Source of the DNA: an uncultured Ignavibacteria bacterium
GTDB taxonomy: Bacteria > Bacteroidota > Ignavibacteria > Kapaibacteriales > UBA2268
Assembly: GCA_903862655.1 (NCBI GenBank)
Contig: CAIOZA010000126.1
Coordinates: 1 to 44,582, forward strand
Direction of reading: 5' to 3'
Length of the DNA: 44,582 nt
Shown one piece after another: positions 22,949 to 31,807 of this stretch (the first letter of the stretch is position 1; each line of letters starts with the position of its first letter). Made by a program: the position numbers and the translations under genes. Under the pieces are notes generated by a model. The model was not told the DNA's origin, did no database searches, and worked only from the letters and a program-made list of their open reading frames with translations.

Positions 22949-24133
22949 TTATTTCTTTAGCAGATCATTGATTATCTGCTCTATATCTTTCCCAATTGAT
23001 TCTGTAAATCCAACAACAGTCTTCGCTATTTTGCCATCTTTGCCGATAATATACATTGTCGGATAGCCTGTTACATTGTACTTAGCTGCAACTTCTTCTC
23101 CGTGAGCGAGGCATTTGTAAGTATAGTTGTGCTTCTTCATAAACTGAACAGGATCGGCATTGGTTGGCTCAAGACAGCTTATTCCAATAACTGCTAAATC
23201 TTTGTCTTTGAACGTTTCAGCAATTTTATTGATGGCAGGCATTGATTTGATGCACCATTTGCACCAAGTACCCCAGAAGTCAACGAGAACAACTTTTCCT
23301 TTATAGTCCGAAAGCTTAACTTCCTTGCTTGTCTCATCTGCCAGAGTAAATGCAGGAGCTTCCGTTCCGACCTCAAGTGGTTTGACGGGTTCTTGTGGCT
23401 TATACATCTCGGTGACAGTTCCGTCCAACGGCTGAATATCGAACATGTTATCCTCGAGTGGAAGGTTTGGTCTAACGTCAAGATAGAAATAATTGTCAAT
23501 CTGAGTTGTGCTATCGTCGAACAGAATTTCGTTGTGTACCCTGCGAACAAGCTTATCTTTCTTGGCGATCAGCAGGTCTGATCTAATCTTTTTGATTTGC
23601 GGGAAACCAGCAGCAGGCTGAATTTCCAGATCTTTGTAATTGAAGGCAACATAGATACATTCTGTTTGATCGAACATCACATTTTCTGTTTCATTATCAA
23701 ATTCAAATTTAGGAGAATCATAGTCAATGCTTGCTGTGTCACCACCCATCAGGATAGTAACAGCATCCTTCAGCCAGGTTCCTGTGATAAATCTGGAAGG
23801 ATTTTGGGTAGAATCAACAATTAGCAGCTTATTTTCATTAACAAGTAAAGTTTTGAAAGAATTGCCGTCGAATGTAGAAAAATTCCCATTTTCGTACTGG
23901 ATTCTCACTTTTGAAGATAGTAAAGGAATACTATTATCTTTCTTGACGTTAACATAGATTGTATCGGCATAGTATTCTATCCTATTCTTGGGTTTCATCA
24001 TCCGGATACATTTGAAGTAAACAGAGGGAATGGATATTTTTGCCTTTCTCATCGATTCCAATACATCTTTTGGTGTTCCGGCAAAACCGGACATTGTAAA
24101 GGCAAACAACAGGATATAAATTAATTTTCTCAT
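22949..24133 (-). CDS. TlpA-like thioredoxin-fold lipidic-carrier-type fusion protein
   Basis: 394 residues from the ATG at 24133, chosen because GAGG lies six bases upstream; the in-frame TTG at 24145 would overlap the SDR stop. Signal peptide MRKLIYILLFAFTMSGFAG. Residues about 25-240 form a beta-rich domain resembling LolA-like or DUF2092-type periplasmic domains. The C-terminal 140 residues are a TlpA/ResA-type thioredoxin with active site WCKWC (after VVLVDFWGT) and cis-Pro region GYPTMYII. It likely acts as a periplasmic thiol-disulfide protein, possibly in cytochrome c maturation or envelope repair. It follows the SDR gene by 8 nt and is cotranscribed with it, although no functional link is evident. 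Confidence 0.82.
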   Translation of the reverse strand: MRKLIYILLFAFTMSGFAGTPKDVLESMRKAKISIPSVYFKCIRMMKPKNRIEYYADTIYVNVKKDNSIPLLSSKVRIQYENGNFSTFDGNSFKTLLVNENKLLIVDSTQNPSRFITGTWLKDAVTILMGGDTASIDYDSPKFEFDNETENVMFDQTECIYVAFNYKDLEIQPAAGFPQIKKIRSDLLIAKKDKLVRRVHNEILFDDSTTQIDNYFYLDVRPNLPLEDNMFDIQPLDGTVTEMYKPQEPVKPLEVGTEAPAFTLADETSKEVKLSDYKGKVVLVDFWGTWCKWCIKSMPAINKIAETFKDKDLAVIGISCLEPTNADPVQFMKKHNYTYKCLAHGEEVAAKYNVTGYPTMYIIGKDGKIAKTVVGFTESIGKDIEQIINDLLKK

Positions 24134-24141
24134 AATTTTCC

Positions 24142-24909
24142 TCAATACATGTTAACTGAAGCTGCCCCATCGACAGCAATGACCTGACCACTAATATAGG
24201 ATGACGACGTCATGCAAAGATAAGCCGCAAGACCAGCAATTTCTTCCGGTTCTCCATATCTATGCAATGGAGTTTTATTTTTAATGCTTTCAACAATTGT
24301 ATCGTTAGTCAGAAGACCCTCAGTAAGCGGGGTTCTGATATACCATGGCTCAATGCAATTGACGCGAATACCAAATTCTCCCCATTCGACTGCAAGATAT
24401 CGCGAAAGATGGGACAATCCTGCTTTGGACATTGCATAAGGTGAGCCCGTTTTCACAACATTAGATGCAGCTATCGAAGATATATTCACAATCGATGGAT
24501 AGTCTGACTCTTTGAGATGCTTGAAAGCCAGTCTGCACATCTCGAAAGAAGATATGAGATTCAACTCCAGAAGGTGATGAATTTCATCACTTTTGTAATC
24601 CATTGTTTTCTTGCGGATATTAGTACCTGCATTGTTAATAAGGATATCAAAACCGTGCATCTCAGCCACTGCTTCCTCAATAATAGCTTTACGGTCGTCC
24701 TGAACTGTGACGTCAGCGCAAAATCCATAAGCTTCAAAACCCTGACTGCTCCATTGATCTGCAAGATTTTCGACTTCATCCTCATCTCTAGCTACAAACA
24801 GAACACTAGCTCCCAGAGTAAGAAACTCCTCAGCGATTGCTTTGCCTATACCTTTTGTAGCACCAGTAACAATTGCCCGTCTTCCTTCGAGCGACCAACG
24901 ATTATTCAT
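24142..24909 (-). CDS. SDR family NAD(P)-dependent oxidoreductase
   Basis: 255 residues from the ATG at 24909 (GAGG just upstream; a TTG precedes it in frame). Classical short-chain dehydrogenase: nucleotide-binding TGATKGIGKA, NNAG, catalytic Ser in NISSIAAS, catalytic YAMSK pair, and a C-terminal GQVIAVDGAASV. ARDEDEV after the second strand suggests NADPH preference, as in tropinone-reductase-like members. Cytoplasmic tetrameric enzyme with a hydroxyl/keto substrate that cannot be named. First gene of a two-gene operon with the TlpA-like gene. Confidence 0.9.
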   Translation of the reverse strand: MNNRWSLEGRRAIVTGATKGIGKAIAEEFLTLGASVLFVARDEDEVENLADQWSSQGFEAYGFCADVTVQDDRKAIIEEAVAEMHGFDILINNAGTNIRKKTMDYKSDEIHHLLELNLISSFEMCRLAFKHLKESDYPSIVNISSIAASNVVKTGSPYAMSKAGLSHLSRYLAVEWGEFGIRVNCIEPWYIRTPLTEGLLTNDTIVESIKNKTPLHRYGEPEEIAGLAAYLCMTSSSYISGQVIAVDGAASVNMY

Positions 24910-25034
24910 CAAGACCTCAAATACAAGAATATATGTTTGATTTTATTACAATAACTAATTTTCAAATTTAGCACATTTATTTCATATTTTTGTTAGACGA
25001 CAAACACTTAATTTTTAATAATGGAATATATCAA

Positions 25035-25364
25035 ATGTTAATACGAATTTTATTATTTGCAGTTTCATTGATTCTCATTTCCTGCTCGGGCGCAGAGAAG
25101 GAAAAGAACAAATTTATCAATGCCTATAAAGAACTACTCACGATTCGGCTGATGTATCCGGACACGACTATCGCCAACCCCAAAGTAAATAAAATTCTGG
25201 CAAAGAACGGATTTGATAAATATTCATTCGCAGAGCAGTTCAAGAAGTACAGTTCTAATCCTCAGGAATTCAGGGATATGCTCGATACGGCTCGCGAGAG
25301 AGCCAAAAAGGAATATCAAATACTGAGGAAAAACAACAAGTCAAATGAAATGCAAATGGAATAA
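25035..25364 (+). CDS. Small lipoprotein, DUF4296-like
   Basis: 109 residues from the ATG at 25035, chosen because it opens directly into a lipoprotein signal (MLIRILLFAVSLILISCSG, Cys17); a longer frame from 24990 begins with TTG and adds a hydrophilic stretch. The rest is helical and charged, with YKELLTIRLMYP and FAEQFKKYSSNPQEFRDML near the end, the latter like the C-terminal helix pattern of DUF4296 lipoproteins. Function unknown; Bacteroidota-type envelope lipoprotein. Confidence 0.65.
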   Translation: MLIRILLFAVSLILISCSGAEKEKNKFINAYKELLTIRLMYPDTTIANPKVNKILAKNGFDKYSFAEQFKKYSSNPQEFRDMLDTARERAKKEYQILRKNNKSNEMQME

Positions 25365-25425
25365 GTACCAGAACAATGATTAGAGTGATTTTTCAGATTT
25401 CGTCCGTATGTTTGTTGTAGTCTAT

Positions 25426-25755
25426 TTATTTCTTCTCAAACTGTTTGGTTGGTTCATGCTTACGGTCTATTAAATGCATAACTGCAAGAAATGGATGACG
25501 GAATATCATCTTAGGACCTGAGAACCTCATAACTATTTTTATCTTCTCCCTCTCAATCTGGCGATAGCAGTGAATCGGGCATATGTTGCAGGCAGGTTTA
25601 TCGGACTGATACGGGCATTTGGCTAGTCGGCTGTCGGCATAGTTCATCAGCTCCAGACATTCAGAGCATAAATCTTTGCCTTGATGATTCAATCTGCAAA
25701 AGATCAAAATCATTTTCTTAACGGTTTCTCTTTCTCTCTCTAATCTGTTTTTCAT
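25426..25755 (-). CDS. YgbA-family (nitrous oxide-stimulated promoter) protein
   Basis: 109 residues from the ATG at 25755 (MKNRLERERETVKKMILIFC); an in-frame TTG at 25824 would add 23 residues and neither has a clear ribosome binding site. The body shows the YgbA pattern: CRLNHQGKDLCSECLELMNYA, RLAKCPY, KPACNICPIHCYR, then EKIKIVMRFSGPKMIFRHPF. Seven or more Cys in these contexts suggest a metal or Fe-S site. In enterobacteria ygbA is controlled by the nitric oxide sensor NsrR and helps recovery from nitrosative stress. Here it lies just before the quinone-linked cytochrome complex but on the opposite strand. Confidence 0.85.
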   Translation of the reverse strand: MKNRLERERETVKKMILIFCRLNHQGKDLCSECLELMNYADSRLAKCPYQSDKPACNICPIHCYRQIEREKIKIVMRFSGPKMIFRHPFLAVMHLIDRKHEPTKQFEKK

Positions 25756-26151
25756 TAGGCAATAAATTAATTTTGGCGAACGACGGTAAATCGGACTAAT
25801 TAGTTTTATTTGAAAGTTGTGCAAATAAAAACAGGATGGTTATACAAATTAAAAATTGTTTTGAAGATAAGACAAAAGTTCATAAATTAAAAAGTCTATT
25901 AATTGCTTTATATTAATTGTTTTATATTAATTTGTATTATATATCATTTGTTATGCATACTCTAATTCGATTGTTATTATTATCATTATATATTAATTTT
26001 ATTACCGGAATTCCTATTATTGAAAGGGAATTGCTGTAGGGAAGTAACTACTTATCACGGTATTAAAAGTAATTTGTTTAGAATTTTCGTCGTTTTGCTT
26101 TTTAATTGAGAGCAATAACGAAGGAATATATTAATAAATATCGAGGCAGAA
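25756..26151. other. 396-nt divergent intergenic region with AT-rich tandem repeats
   Basis: Separates the minus-strand YgbA gene from the plus-strand HybA-like operon and should hold both promoters. 25897-25938 carries almost three tandem copies of the 14-nt unit TATTAATTGYTTTA. The last bases give GAGG before the ATG at 26152. No gene or confident promoter seen. Confidence 0.5.
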
Positions 26152-27054
26152 ATGAATACAACGTCAAGGAGAAAATTCCTTCAAACAGCCTCACTCGGTG
26201 TTGGAACGACAATACTGAGCGCAAATTCCCTTAAATCTCAACCCAAAAATATCTTGTCGGAAGATAGAATGGGAGTGCTTGTTGATACTACTGTTTGCGT
26301 TGGTTGCCGTAATTGCGAATTTACGTGCAAAACAGCGCATGATTTACCTACTGAACCTATCGAAAGTTATGCTGACCGCTCAGTTTTCAAAAAACTAAGA
26401 CGACCAAGCGACAAAGCATTAACAGTTGTGAATGAGTTTCACAACCCTAAAAATGAGTTATTGCCAATCAATGTTAAACAACAATGTATGCACTGCGATC
26501 ATCCTGCATGCGTATCTGCCTGTATAGTAGGGGCATTTACCAAGATGGATAATGGATCTGTTGTTTGGGATGGCGGCAAGTGCATAGGATGCCGCTACTG
26601 TATGGTAGCTTGTCCGTTCCAGGTTCCTACGTTTGAGTTCGATAAAGCGATTGAACCTGAAATACGTAAATGTGATTTCTGCATTAACCGGACAAAAGAA
26701 GACAAACTTCCGGCTTGTGTAGAGATTTGCCCTGTGGAAGCTCTTGTTTATGGACGCCGGTCAGATTTGATCAAGGAAGCCAGAACAAGAATCAAAAGAA
26801 ATCCGGACAGGTACATTAATAATATTTATGGTGAATTAGAGGTCGGAGGGACAGGATGGATGTATCTTGGACCTCAAAAATTCGAGACAATTGGATTCCC
26901 GAAACTATCAACTAAAACAGCACCAGGTGTGTCAGAAGCTATCCAGCATGGTATTTTTTCTTACTTCGTGCCACCTGTTATGTTCTACTCGATACTGGGG
27001 ATGATTATGTGGATTACAAAGCGTAATACAGAAAAGAAAGAGGAGGAAGCATAA
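26152..27054 (+). CDS. HybA-like four-cluster ferredoxin subunit, Tat-exported
   Basis: 300 residues. The N-terminus is a twin-arginine signal (SRRKFLQ at 5-11 followed by a hydrophobic run). Four [4Fe-4S] sites are seen: Cys49/52/55/59, Cys112/115/120/124, Cys144/147/150/154 and Cys174/177/189/193. A C-terminal membrane helix (about 275-291) anchors it, as in HybA. It passes electrons on the periplasmic side between the membrane quinone module (next gene) and a partner redox protein, here most likely the 13-haem cytochrome. GAGG precedes the ATG, and its stop overlaps the next start (TAATG). No hydrogenase subunit is nearby, so the name HybA describes the fold, not a hydrogenase role. Confidence 0.9.
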   Translation: MNTTSRRKFLQTASLGVGTTILSANSLKSQPKNILSEDRMGVLVDTTVCVGCRNCEFTCKTAHDLPTEPIESYADRSVFKKLRRPSDKALTVVNEFHNPKNELLPINVKQQCMHCDHPACVSACIVGAFTKMDNGSVVWDGGKCIGCRYCMVACPFQVPTFEFDKAIEPEIRKCDFCINRTKEDKLPACVEICPVEALVYGRRSDLIKEARTRIKRNPDRYINNIYGELEVGGTGWMYLGPQKFETIGFPKLSTKTAPGVSEAIQHGIFSYFVPPVMFYSILGMIMWITKRNTEKKEEEA

Positions 27055-28280
27055 TGTCAGATCATCACATTCCTGCTCGCCTATCCGGGGAAAACAGAAC
27101 AAGAGGATACTTTACACCCGGAGTAATTATCGTAATATTAATAGCAATCAACGGATTAGTCTTTCTGGCCGGAAGATTCATTTTCGGAATCGGAGCGGTT
27201 ACTAATCTTGATAATCTTTATCCATGGGGTTTATGGATCGGAATAGATGTAGCCGCCGGCGTGGCTTTAGCTGCAGGCGGATTTACGACAGCAGCTCTAG
27301 GACATATTGTCCACAAAGAAGAATATCATGCTGTGGTTCGCCCTGCCTTGCTTACTGCAATGCTTGGGTATACATTTGTTGCAATCGGTGTAGTTACTGA
27401 CATAGGAAGATGGTACTATATCTGGCATCCGCTTATTAACTGGAATCCAAATTCTGCTCTATTCGAGGTTGGTATATGCGTTATGATCTATATGACGGTT
27501 CTATATATTGAGTTCATTCCTATCGTAACAGAACGATTTATGGGTAAAGTTAAGCTTCCGGGAATTCTTAAAGTATTCAATAATCTATTGGAAAAGATTC
27601 TAAAAATTGCAGACAAGACAATGCAAAAAACAATTTTCATTTTTATAATAGCTGGAGTTGTGCTATCAACGCTGCATCAATCGTCGCTAGGAACCTTAAT
27701 GGTTATTGCCGGTGACAAGATACATCCTTTGTGGCAGACACCCATTTTGCCGCTATTATTCTTTATTTCAGCAGTAGCTGTTGGTTTTCCGATGGTAATA
27801 TTTGAATCGTTATTAGCTTCAAGATCTTTCAAATTGAAACCTGAAATCAATGTTCTCTCAAAACTGGCAAACATGATTCCTGTTTTTCTTATTCTATATC
27901 TTGGCTTCAAACTTGGAGATATGTTTATCCGCGGAACCTTTGTGTATTTGAAAGAGATTAATGTGCAATCGGTCATGTTTTTGATCGAAGTTGTTGTTGG
28001 CTGTGTATTGCCGATACCTTTGTTCCTGAGTAAAAAAGTTCAAAAGTCCCCTGGACTATTGTTCCTTGCTTCTTCTCTAGTTATATTCGGTGTAGTTATT
28101 AATCGTGTCAATAATTTTATCATAGCCTATAAACCCCCTTACGCTGATTATTCTTACTTTCCGTCGATAGGAGAGTTTTCAGTAACCATTGGTTTGGCTG
28201 CAATTCTGGTTCTGATTTACAGGGCATTTGTCATGATATTTCCTGTAATTAGCATCGAGCCAAAAGGAGGTAAATTATGA
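27054..28280 (+). CDS. HybB/NrfD-like quinone-interacting membrane subunit
   Basis: 408 residues, with about ten hydrophobic segments spread over the length and no haem motif. YFTPGVIIVILIAINGLV, then NLDNLYPWGLWIGIDVA and GGFTTAALGHI mark the HybB branch of the NrfD family. These proteins bind quinone in the membrane and pass or receive electrons through the Fe-S subunit. Its start and stop overlap the neighbours (TAATG and ATGA), so all three genes are translated together. Confidence 0.9.
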   Translation: MSDHHIPARLSGENRTRGYFTPGVIIVILIAINGLVFLAGRFIFGIGAVTNLDNLYPWGLWIGIDVAAGVALAAGGFTTAALGHIVHKEEYHAVVRPALLTAMLGYTFVAIGVVTDIGRWYYIWHPLINWNPNSALFEVGICVMIYMTVLYIEFIPIVTERFMGKVKLPGILKVFNNLLEKILKIADKTMQKTIFIFIIAGVVLSTLHQSSLGTLMVIAGDKIHPLWQTPILPLLFFISAVAVGFPMVIFESLLASRSFKLKPEINVLSKLANMIPVFLILYLGFKLGDMFIRGTFVYLKEINVQSVMFLIEVVVGCVLPIPLFLSKKVQKSPGLLFLASSLVIFGVVINRVNNFIIAYKPPYADYSYFPSIGEFSVTIGLAAILVLIYRAFVMIFPVISIEPKGGKL

Positions 28281-29533
28281 AAAAGTTATTTAGTATAATT
28301 ATGATCGTTGCCGTTATTCTTACCTCAGCTTTACTATTAGGTCAAGCATTGGGAAAAGGAAAACTGGTAAAAGAGAAGAACAATAAGGAAACTAAAACCA
28401 CATCGCCAAAGGGGTTTACTAAAATTGCCAAGCAACCTGTGATTTCTAAGGATCATGCTAAATCAGGCATGGACTGCAAGCAATGTCATGACTGTGAGTA
28501 TCCTACAAAGAAAGAGCCTTGCCTTAAAATGTGCCCAAGGGTGGAGACTTCAGTTTATCATTCACCTGAGGAAGGTCCCAATGTTGTTCTAATGGACGAA
28601 ATGTCCAAACGCTACGGACCTGTCGTTTTCTCACATAAGATCCATTCTCAGATGTCCGAGATGAGCCATGGTTGTGACGGATGTCATCATTATAATACAA
28701 CCGGTCCGGTTTTGAAATGTGCTAAATGCCATCCTAAGGAAAGAAAAAGAGAGGATATTGGTGTGCCCGACCTGGAAGCAGCCTATCACCGTCAGTGTAT
28801 GCAGTGCCACAGACAATGGACAAGATCAACAAGCTGTAATCTCTGCCATTTGCCTAAAGGTGAACAGGGCAATTTAAAAGTAAGAGAAACTATTGAGAAA
28901 CTAGCTGGAATGGCTCATCCTCATGTTCCAAAACCAGATAGAGTGGTATATGAAACAAAATACGAAAAAGCTAAATTTGTGACATTCTATCATAATGATC
29001 ACATAAATAATTTTAAGTTAAAGTGCACAAGCTGCCATAAAGATGAGAATTGTGCTCAGTGCCACGATGTTGCATTGGTCAAGTCAGGCACTATGACATC
29101 ACAGCTTCACAAGAAGTCGAACAAAACATTTGAAGAGCACCACAAACCATGCTCACAGTGCCATGACACAAAGAATTGCAATAAATGCCATTCTACGAAG
29201 GAAATGTCTGCATTCAATCATGGAACATCTGCGGGATTCGAGTTGAAAAGTTATCACGCATCGCTGGCATGCAACAAATGTCACATAGACAACAAGTTTG
29301 GCAAAATGGGAAGAGAATGTAATTCATGCCACAAGGATTTTGCCCCTGGTAAGTTCAAGCATGATAAGGTTGGAATAACTCTAAGCGAGAATCATATTGA
29401 ACTCGATTGCACATCGTGTCATCCGAATAATAATTACGGTAAAACGCCTGTGTGCAGTGATTGCCATGATGATAAGACTTTTCCGGCACAACTGCCAGGG
29501 AAAAAAGCAGGCAAGGTAAGCAAAAAGAAATAG
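28277..29533 (+). CDS. 13-haem c-type cytochrome of the quinone-linked complex
   Basis: 418 residues with a signal peptide (MKKLFSIIMIVAVILTSALLLGQALG). Thirteen CXXCH motifs are seen in order: CKQCH, CDGCH, CAKCH, CMQCH, CNLCH, CTSCH, CAQCH, CSQCH, CNKCH, CNKCH, CNSCH, CTSCH, CSDCH. The first ~180 residues match the class III cytochrome layout of HmcA-like subunits (CHDCEYPTKKEPC after haem 1, FSHKIHSQM, CDGCHHY). The C-terminal repeats have the form CxxCHxDxxFG. Lys-rich tail. Its ATG overlaps the upstream stop and follows AAGGAGG. Expected to be the periplasmic electron acceptor or donor of the HybA/HybB module, comparable with Hmc or the Cbc complexes of Geobacter. Confidence 0.9.
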   Translation: MKKLFSIIMIVAVILTSALLLGQALGKGKLVKEKNNKETKTTSPKGFTKIAKQPVISKDHAKSGMDCKQCHDCEYPTKKEPCLKMCPRVETSVYHSPEEGPNVVLMDEMSKRYGPVVFSHKIHSQMSEMSHGCDGCHHYNTTGPVLKCAKCHPKERKREDIGVPDLEAAYHRQCMQCHRQWTRSTSCNLCHLPKGEQGNLKVRETIEKLAGMAHPHVPKPDRVVYETKYEKAKFVTFYHNDHINNFKLKCTSCHKDENCAQCHDVALVKSGTMTSQLHKKSNKTFEEHHKPCSQCHDTKNCNKCHSTKEMSAFNHGTSAGFELKSYHASLACNKCHIDNKFGKMGRECNSCHKDFAPGKFKHDKVGITLSENHIELDCTSCHPNNNYGKTPVCSDCHDDKTFPAQLPGKKAGKVSKKK

Positions 29534-29555
29534 TTTTCTTATTTATAGATAACTT

Positions 29556-29687
29556 GGGTTGTCTCAAAAGCGTCATTCCGTCGAAGAACCGTAGACTTGC
29601 TTAGTACATACAGGAACAGCATGAATGCGGTTTCTTCACTAAGATCAGAATGATAGAAGCAGATTAACTGCACTTTTGAGACAGCCC
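29556..29687. mobile_element. 132-nt inverted-repeat element, MITE-like
   Basis: Ends GGGTTGTCTCAAAAG (29556-29570) and CTTTTGAGACAGCCC (29673-29687) are inverted copies with one mismatch. The interior on the minus strand contains CATTCTGATCTTAGTGAAG, a phrase like dispersed repeats seen in many bacterial genomes, and a second related stretch near the left end (GTCATTCCGTCGAAGAA). No coding capacity. The fold plus the TTTTT after it may also terminate the cytochrome operon. No clear target-site duplication. Confidence 0.5.
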
Positions 29688-29717
29688 TTTTTATTTTTAC
29701 TTAATCGTGAGAAAATC

Positions 29718-30440
29718 TTATGGTGTTGTTCTTACCAATGTCATGCAAGGTAGTTGCTGATTAGCAACCCATTTGTCCCAAAGGACTGCTTGTTCATCAG
29801 TTAGTTTTGATCTGATCTGCCTGTAAAGAGTCTTTAAACAGTCACAAAGTGCATCTTTGTTAATCAAAGTTTCAAGGGATGCACGAAGAGCTTTGTTGAT
29901 TTCAGCAATTGCTGCCGCAGCTCTTTCTCTACCAATTTCTCCTGACTTATACCTGGCAATAACATCTTCTCTGGCAGCTCTGGCTCTTGACATTGCGGCT
30001 TGCCTCTGAGCTTCTGTTCTTGTCATTACACTTTTTACGCAATCGTGATAATCCACCATAAATATGCGGATTGCGGCTAATTGTCTGTCGTTAAGGTTTA
30101 ATCGTCTGATAATAGAGATTAGCTTGAAGGCAGGTCCCATTCTGTCATTGACCATTGTGGTCTGTTCGCTAACTCCGTTGTTCATACAACCACGGCTACA
30201 ATTAGCATTGCTGCTTACTGTAAAGTCAGGATAGCATTTGATTTCAGAATCAATACTACCATAGACAGTAATAGCATCTGCATCGAAGGCTTGCATTACA
30301 TTTTCAGGAACAATCTGGCTGTTTGTCAGCATCGGAGCATTAGATGGATCGACTGTGCCATCCTTTTTGCAGGAATTCAGGACTACCATCAGCGACAAAA
30401 CAACTAACGTAATCATTATTGTAAGAAATTGCTTTTTCAT
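29718..30440 (-). CDS. Cys-containing lipoprotein with LTxxQ-like helices
   Basis: 240 residues. Lipoprotein signal ending LNSC (Cys24) followed by KKDG. After an extended segment come cysteines in NANCSRGCMNN, DYHDC, DALCDCLK and LPCM, probably disulfides. Two LTxxQ-like sites, LNLNDRQLAAIRIF and KLTDEQAVLWDKW, frame a long Ala/Arg-rich helix (RQAAMSRARAAREDVIARY), the layout of Spy/CpxP-type periplasmic proteins. I do not recognise a precise family. ATG follows AAGG. Stands alone. Confidence 0.6.
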   Translation of the reverse strand: MKKQFLTIMITLVVLSLMVVLNSCKKDGTVDPSNAPMLTNSQIVPENVMQAFDADAITVYGSIDSEIKCYPDFTVSSNANCSRGCMNNGVSEQTTMVNDRMGPAFKLISIIRRLNLNDRQLAAIRIFMVDYHDCVKSVMTRTEAQRQAAMSRARAAREDVIARYKSGEIGRERAAAAIAEINKALRASLETLINKDALCDCLKTLYRQIRSKLTDEQAVLWDKWVANQQLPCMTLVRTTP

Positions 30441-30626
30441 AAGAACCTTTCGAAATTGTGGATATAAATTTAAAAAATTATTATCCAGATTAGATAGAGT
30501 TTTGAATAATTAAAATACAAAATAAATATTAATTAAACAACAGTTCAATTAATATTAGAATATGCTGAACGGCTATTATTTTTAATTACTTATAAGTCTT
30601 AATGAAATAAATTAAATCGTTGTAAA

Positions 30627-31778
30627 CTATATATTCGACTTCATAATCTCACGGGCTATTACTATGTGTTGAATCTCAGATGTACCTTCGTATATTTCGG
30701 TAACTTTGGCATCCCGAAGCATACGTTCAACATGATATTCTCTCGTATAGCCATATCCGCCATGGATCTGAACAGCTTCGCGTGCAATGTCGAAAGCAGC
30801 AGTAGAGGCGAAAAGTTTAGCCTCGGATGAAGCCTGAATGAAGTTCTGATGTGTGTCCTTGAGGTAAGCGGCTTTATAGATAAGAAGTCTTGCCGCACTA
30901 ATTTTCATAGCCATCTGAGCCAATTTTGCCCCGATGATTTGATGTTCAATAATTGGTTTGTTGAATGTCATTCTCTGTTTGGAATAACGAACTGCGGCTT
31001 CGTAGGCACCGACTGAAATACCTAAAGATTGTGAAGCAATACCTATTCTTCCTGAATTCAAACCTTCCATAGCAATGTAGAAACCCTGACCAACGCTGCC
31101 AATAATATTAGATGAGTGAACTCTGACATTAGTTAATGCAATTGAAGTGGTGTCGCTGGAGCGCATACCCATTTTATCTTCCTTCTTCATGGGTTCGAAA
31201 CCAGCAGTGCCTTTATCGACAGCAAAAGCAGTAATCCCTTTGTATCTGGCAGATGCATCAGTTTGTGCAAAAACAACGTAAAGATCGGCATGATGACCTG
31301 AAGAAACCCAGTTCTTCATTCCATTGAGAATCCAGTAATCGCCGTCCCTTTCGGCAAGAGTGTGCTGCTGAGAAGCATCCGATCCGGCTTCGGGTTCACT
31401 AAGGCAATATGCACCCAAGAGTTCGCCAGAAGTTAATCTGGGAAGATATTTTTGTTTTAGTTCTTCGGTCCCGTAATTTTCAAAAATCCAGTTAACTAAA
31501 GAATTGTGAACAGAAACCATAATGCCAATGCTTGCATCCACCTTGCATATCTCTTCTAGAGCTATCGAACAGGAAATTGTGTCCATACCGGATCCACCAT
31601 AATCGGGTGAAGCCATGATGCCCATAAAACCAATCTCACCGAGCTTTTTGAGTATTTCTACGGGAAAATCAGCATTAACATCACGCTCAATAACACCGGG
31701 AGCAATCTCTTCCTCAGTAAACTTTTTAGCTACTTGTCTGATCTGTTCATTTAGTTCTGAATATTCGAATGTGAACAT
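30627..31778 (-). CDS. Acyl-CoA dehydrogenase, short/branched-chain type
   Basis: 383 residues, full length. It shows the N-terminal helical domain, the FAD-binding middle (GAYCLSEPEAGSDA, then YWILNGMKNWVSSG) and C-terminal GGYGYTREYHVERMLRDAK. The catalytic glutamate is Glu364 in IYEGTSEIQ, its position in short-chain and most bacterial members. It introduces a double bond in an acyl-CoA and gives electrons to ETF. GAGG precedes the ATG. The gene follows the PrsW-like gene by 29 nt. The Fe-S protein at 33411, 1.6 kb away and divergent, is the kind that takes electrons from ETF to menaquinone. Confidence 0.93.
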   Translation of the reverse strand: MFTFEYSELNEQIRQVAKKFTEEEIAPGVIERDVNADFPVEILKKLGEIGFMGIMASPDYGGSGMDTISCSIALEEICKVDASIGIMVSVHNSLVNWIFENYGTEELKQKYLPRLTSGELLGAYCLSEPEAGSDASQQHTLAERDGDYWILNGMKNWVSSGHHADLYVVFAQTDASARYKGITAFAVDKGTAGFEPMKKEDKMGMRSSDTTSIALTNVRVHSSNIIGSVGQGFYIAMEGLNSGRIGIASQSLGISVGAYEAAVRYSKQRMTFNKPIIEHQIIGAKLAQMAMKISAARLLIYKAAYLKDTHQNFIQASSEAKLFASTAAFDIAREAVQIHGGYGYTREYHVERMLRDAKVTEIYEGTSEIQHIVIAREIMKSNI

Positions 31779-31807
31779 TATTTATCCTCAATAAAGTCAA
31801 TCTAAAA

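Noticed and set aside
23194-23550. 118-codon alternative minus frame in the TlpA-like gene
   Set aside because: It overlaps the WCKWC thioredoxin domain in another frame and has no family features.
24517-24954. 145-codon plus-strand frame over the SDR gene
   Set aside because: The minus strand codes a complete SDR enzyme with all motifs; this frame is its shadow and its product resembles nothing.
25897-25938. Tandem AT-rich repeats that might be a CRISPR or replication origin
   Set aside because: Units are only 14 nt, directly adjoining, without spacers, and no DnaA-box cluster or cas gene is near. Treated as simple AT-rich repeat.
26152-29533. Hydrogenase operon
   Set aside because: The first two genes resemble hybA and hybB, but no NiFe large or small subunit is present and the third gene is a multihaem cytochrome.
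31195-31215. tRNA T-arm-like GGTTCGAAACC
   Set aside because: It lies inside the acyl-CoA dehydrogenase coding sequence and no acceptor or anticodon stem can be built around it.
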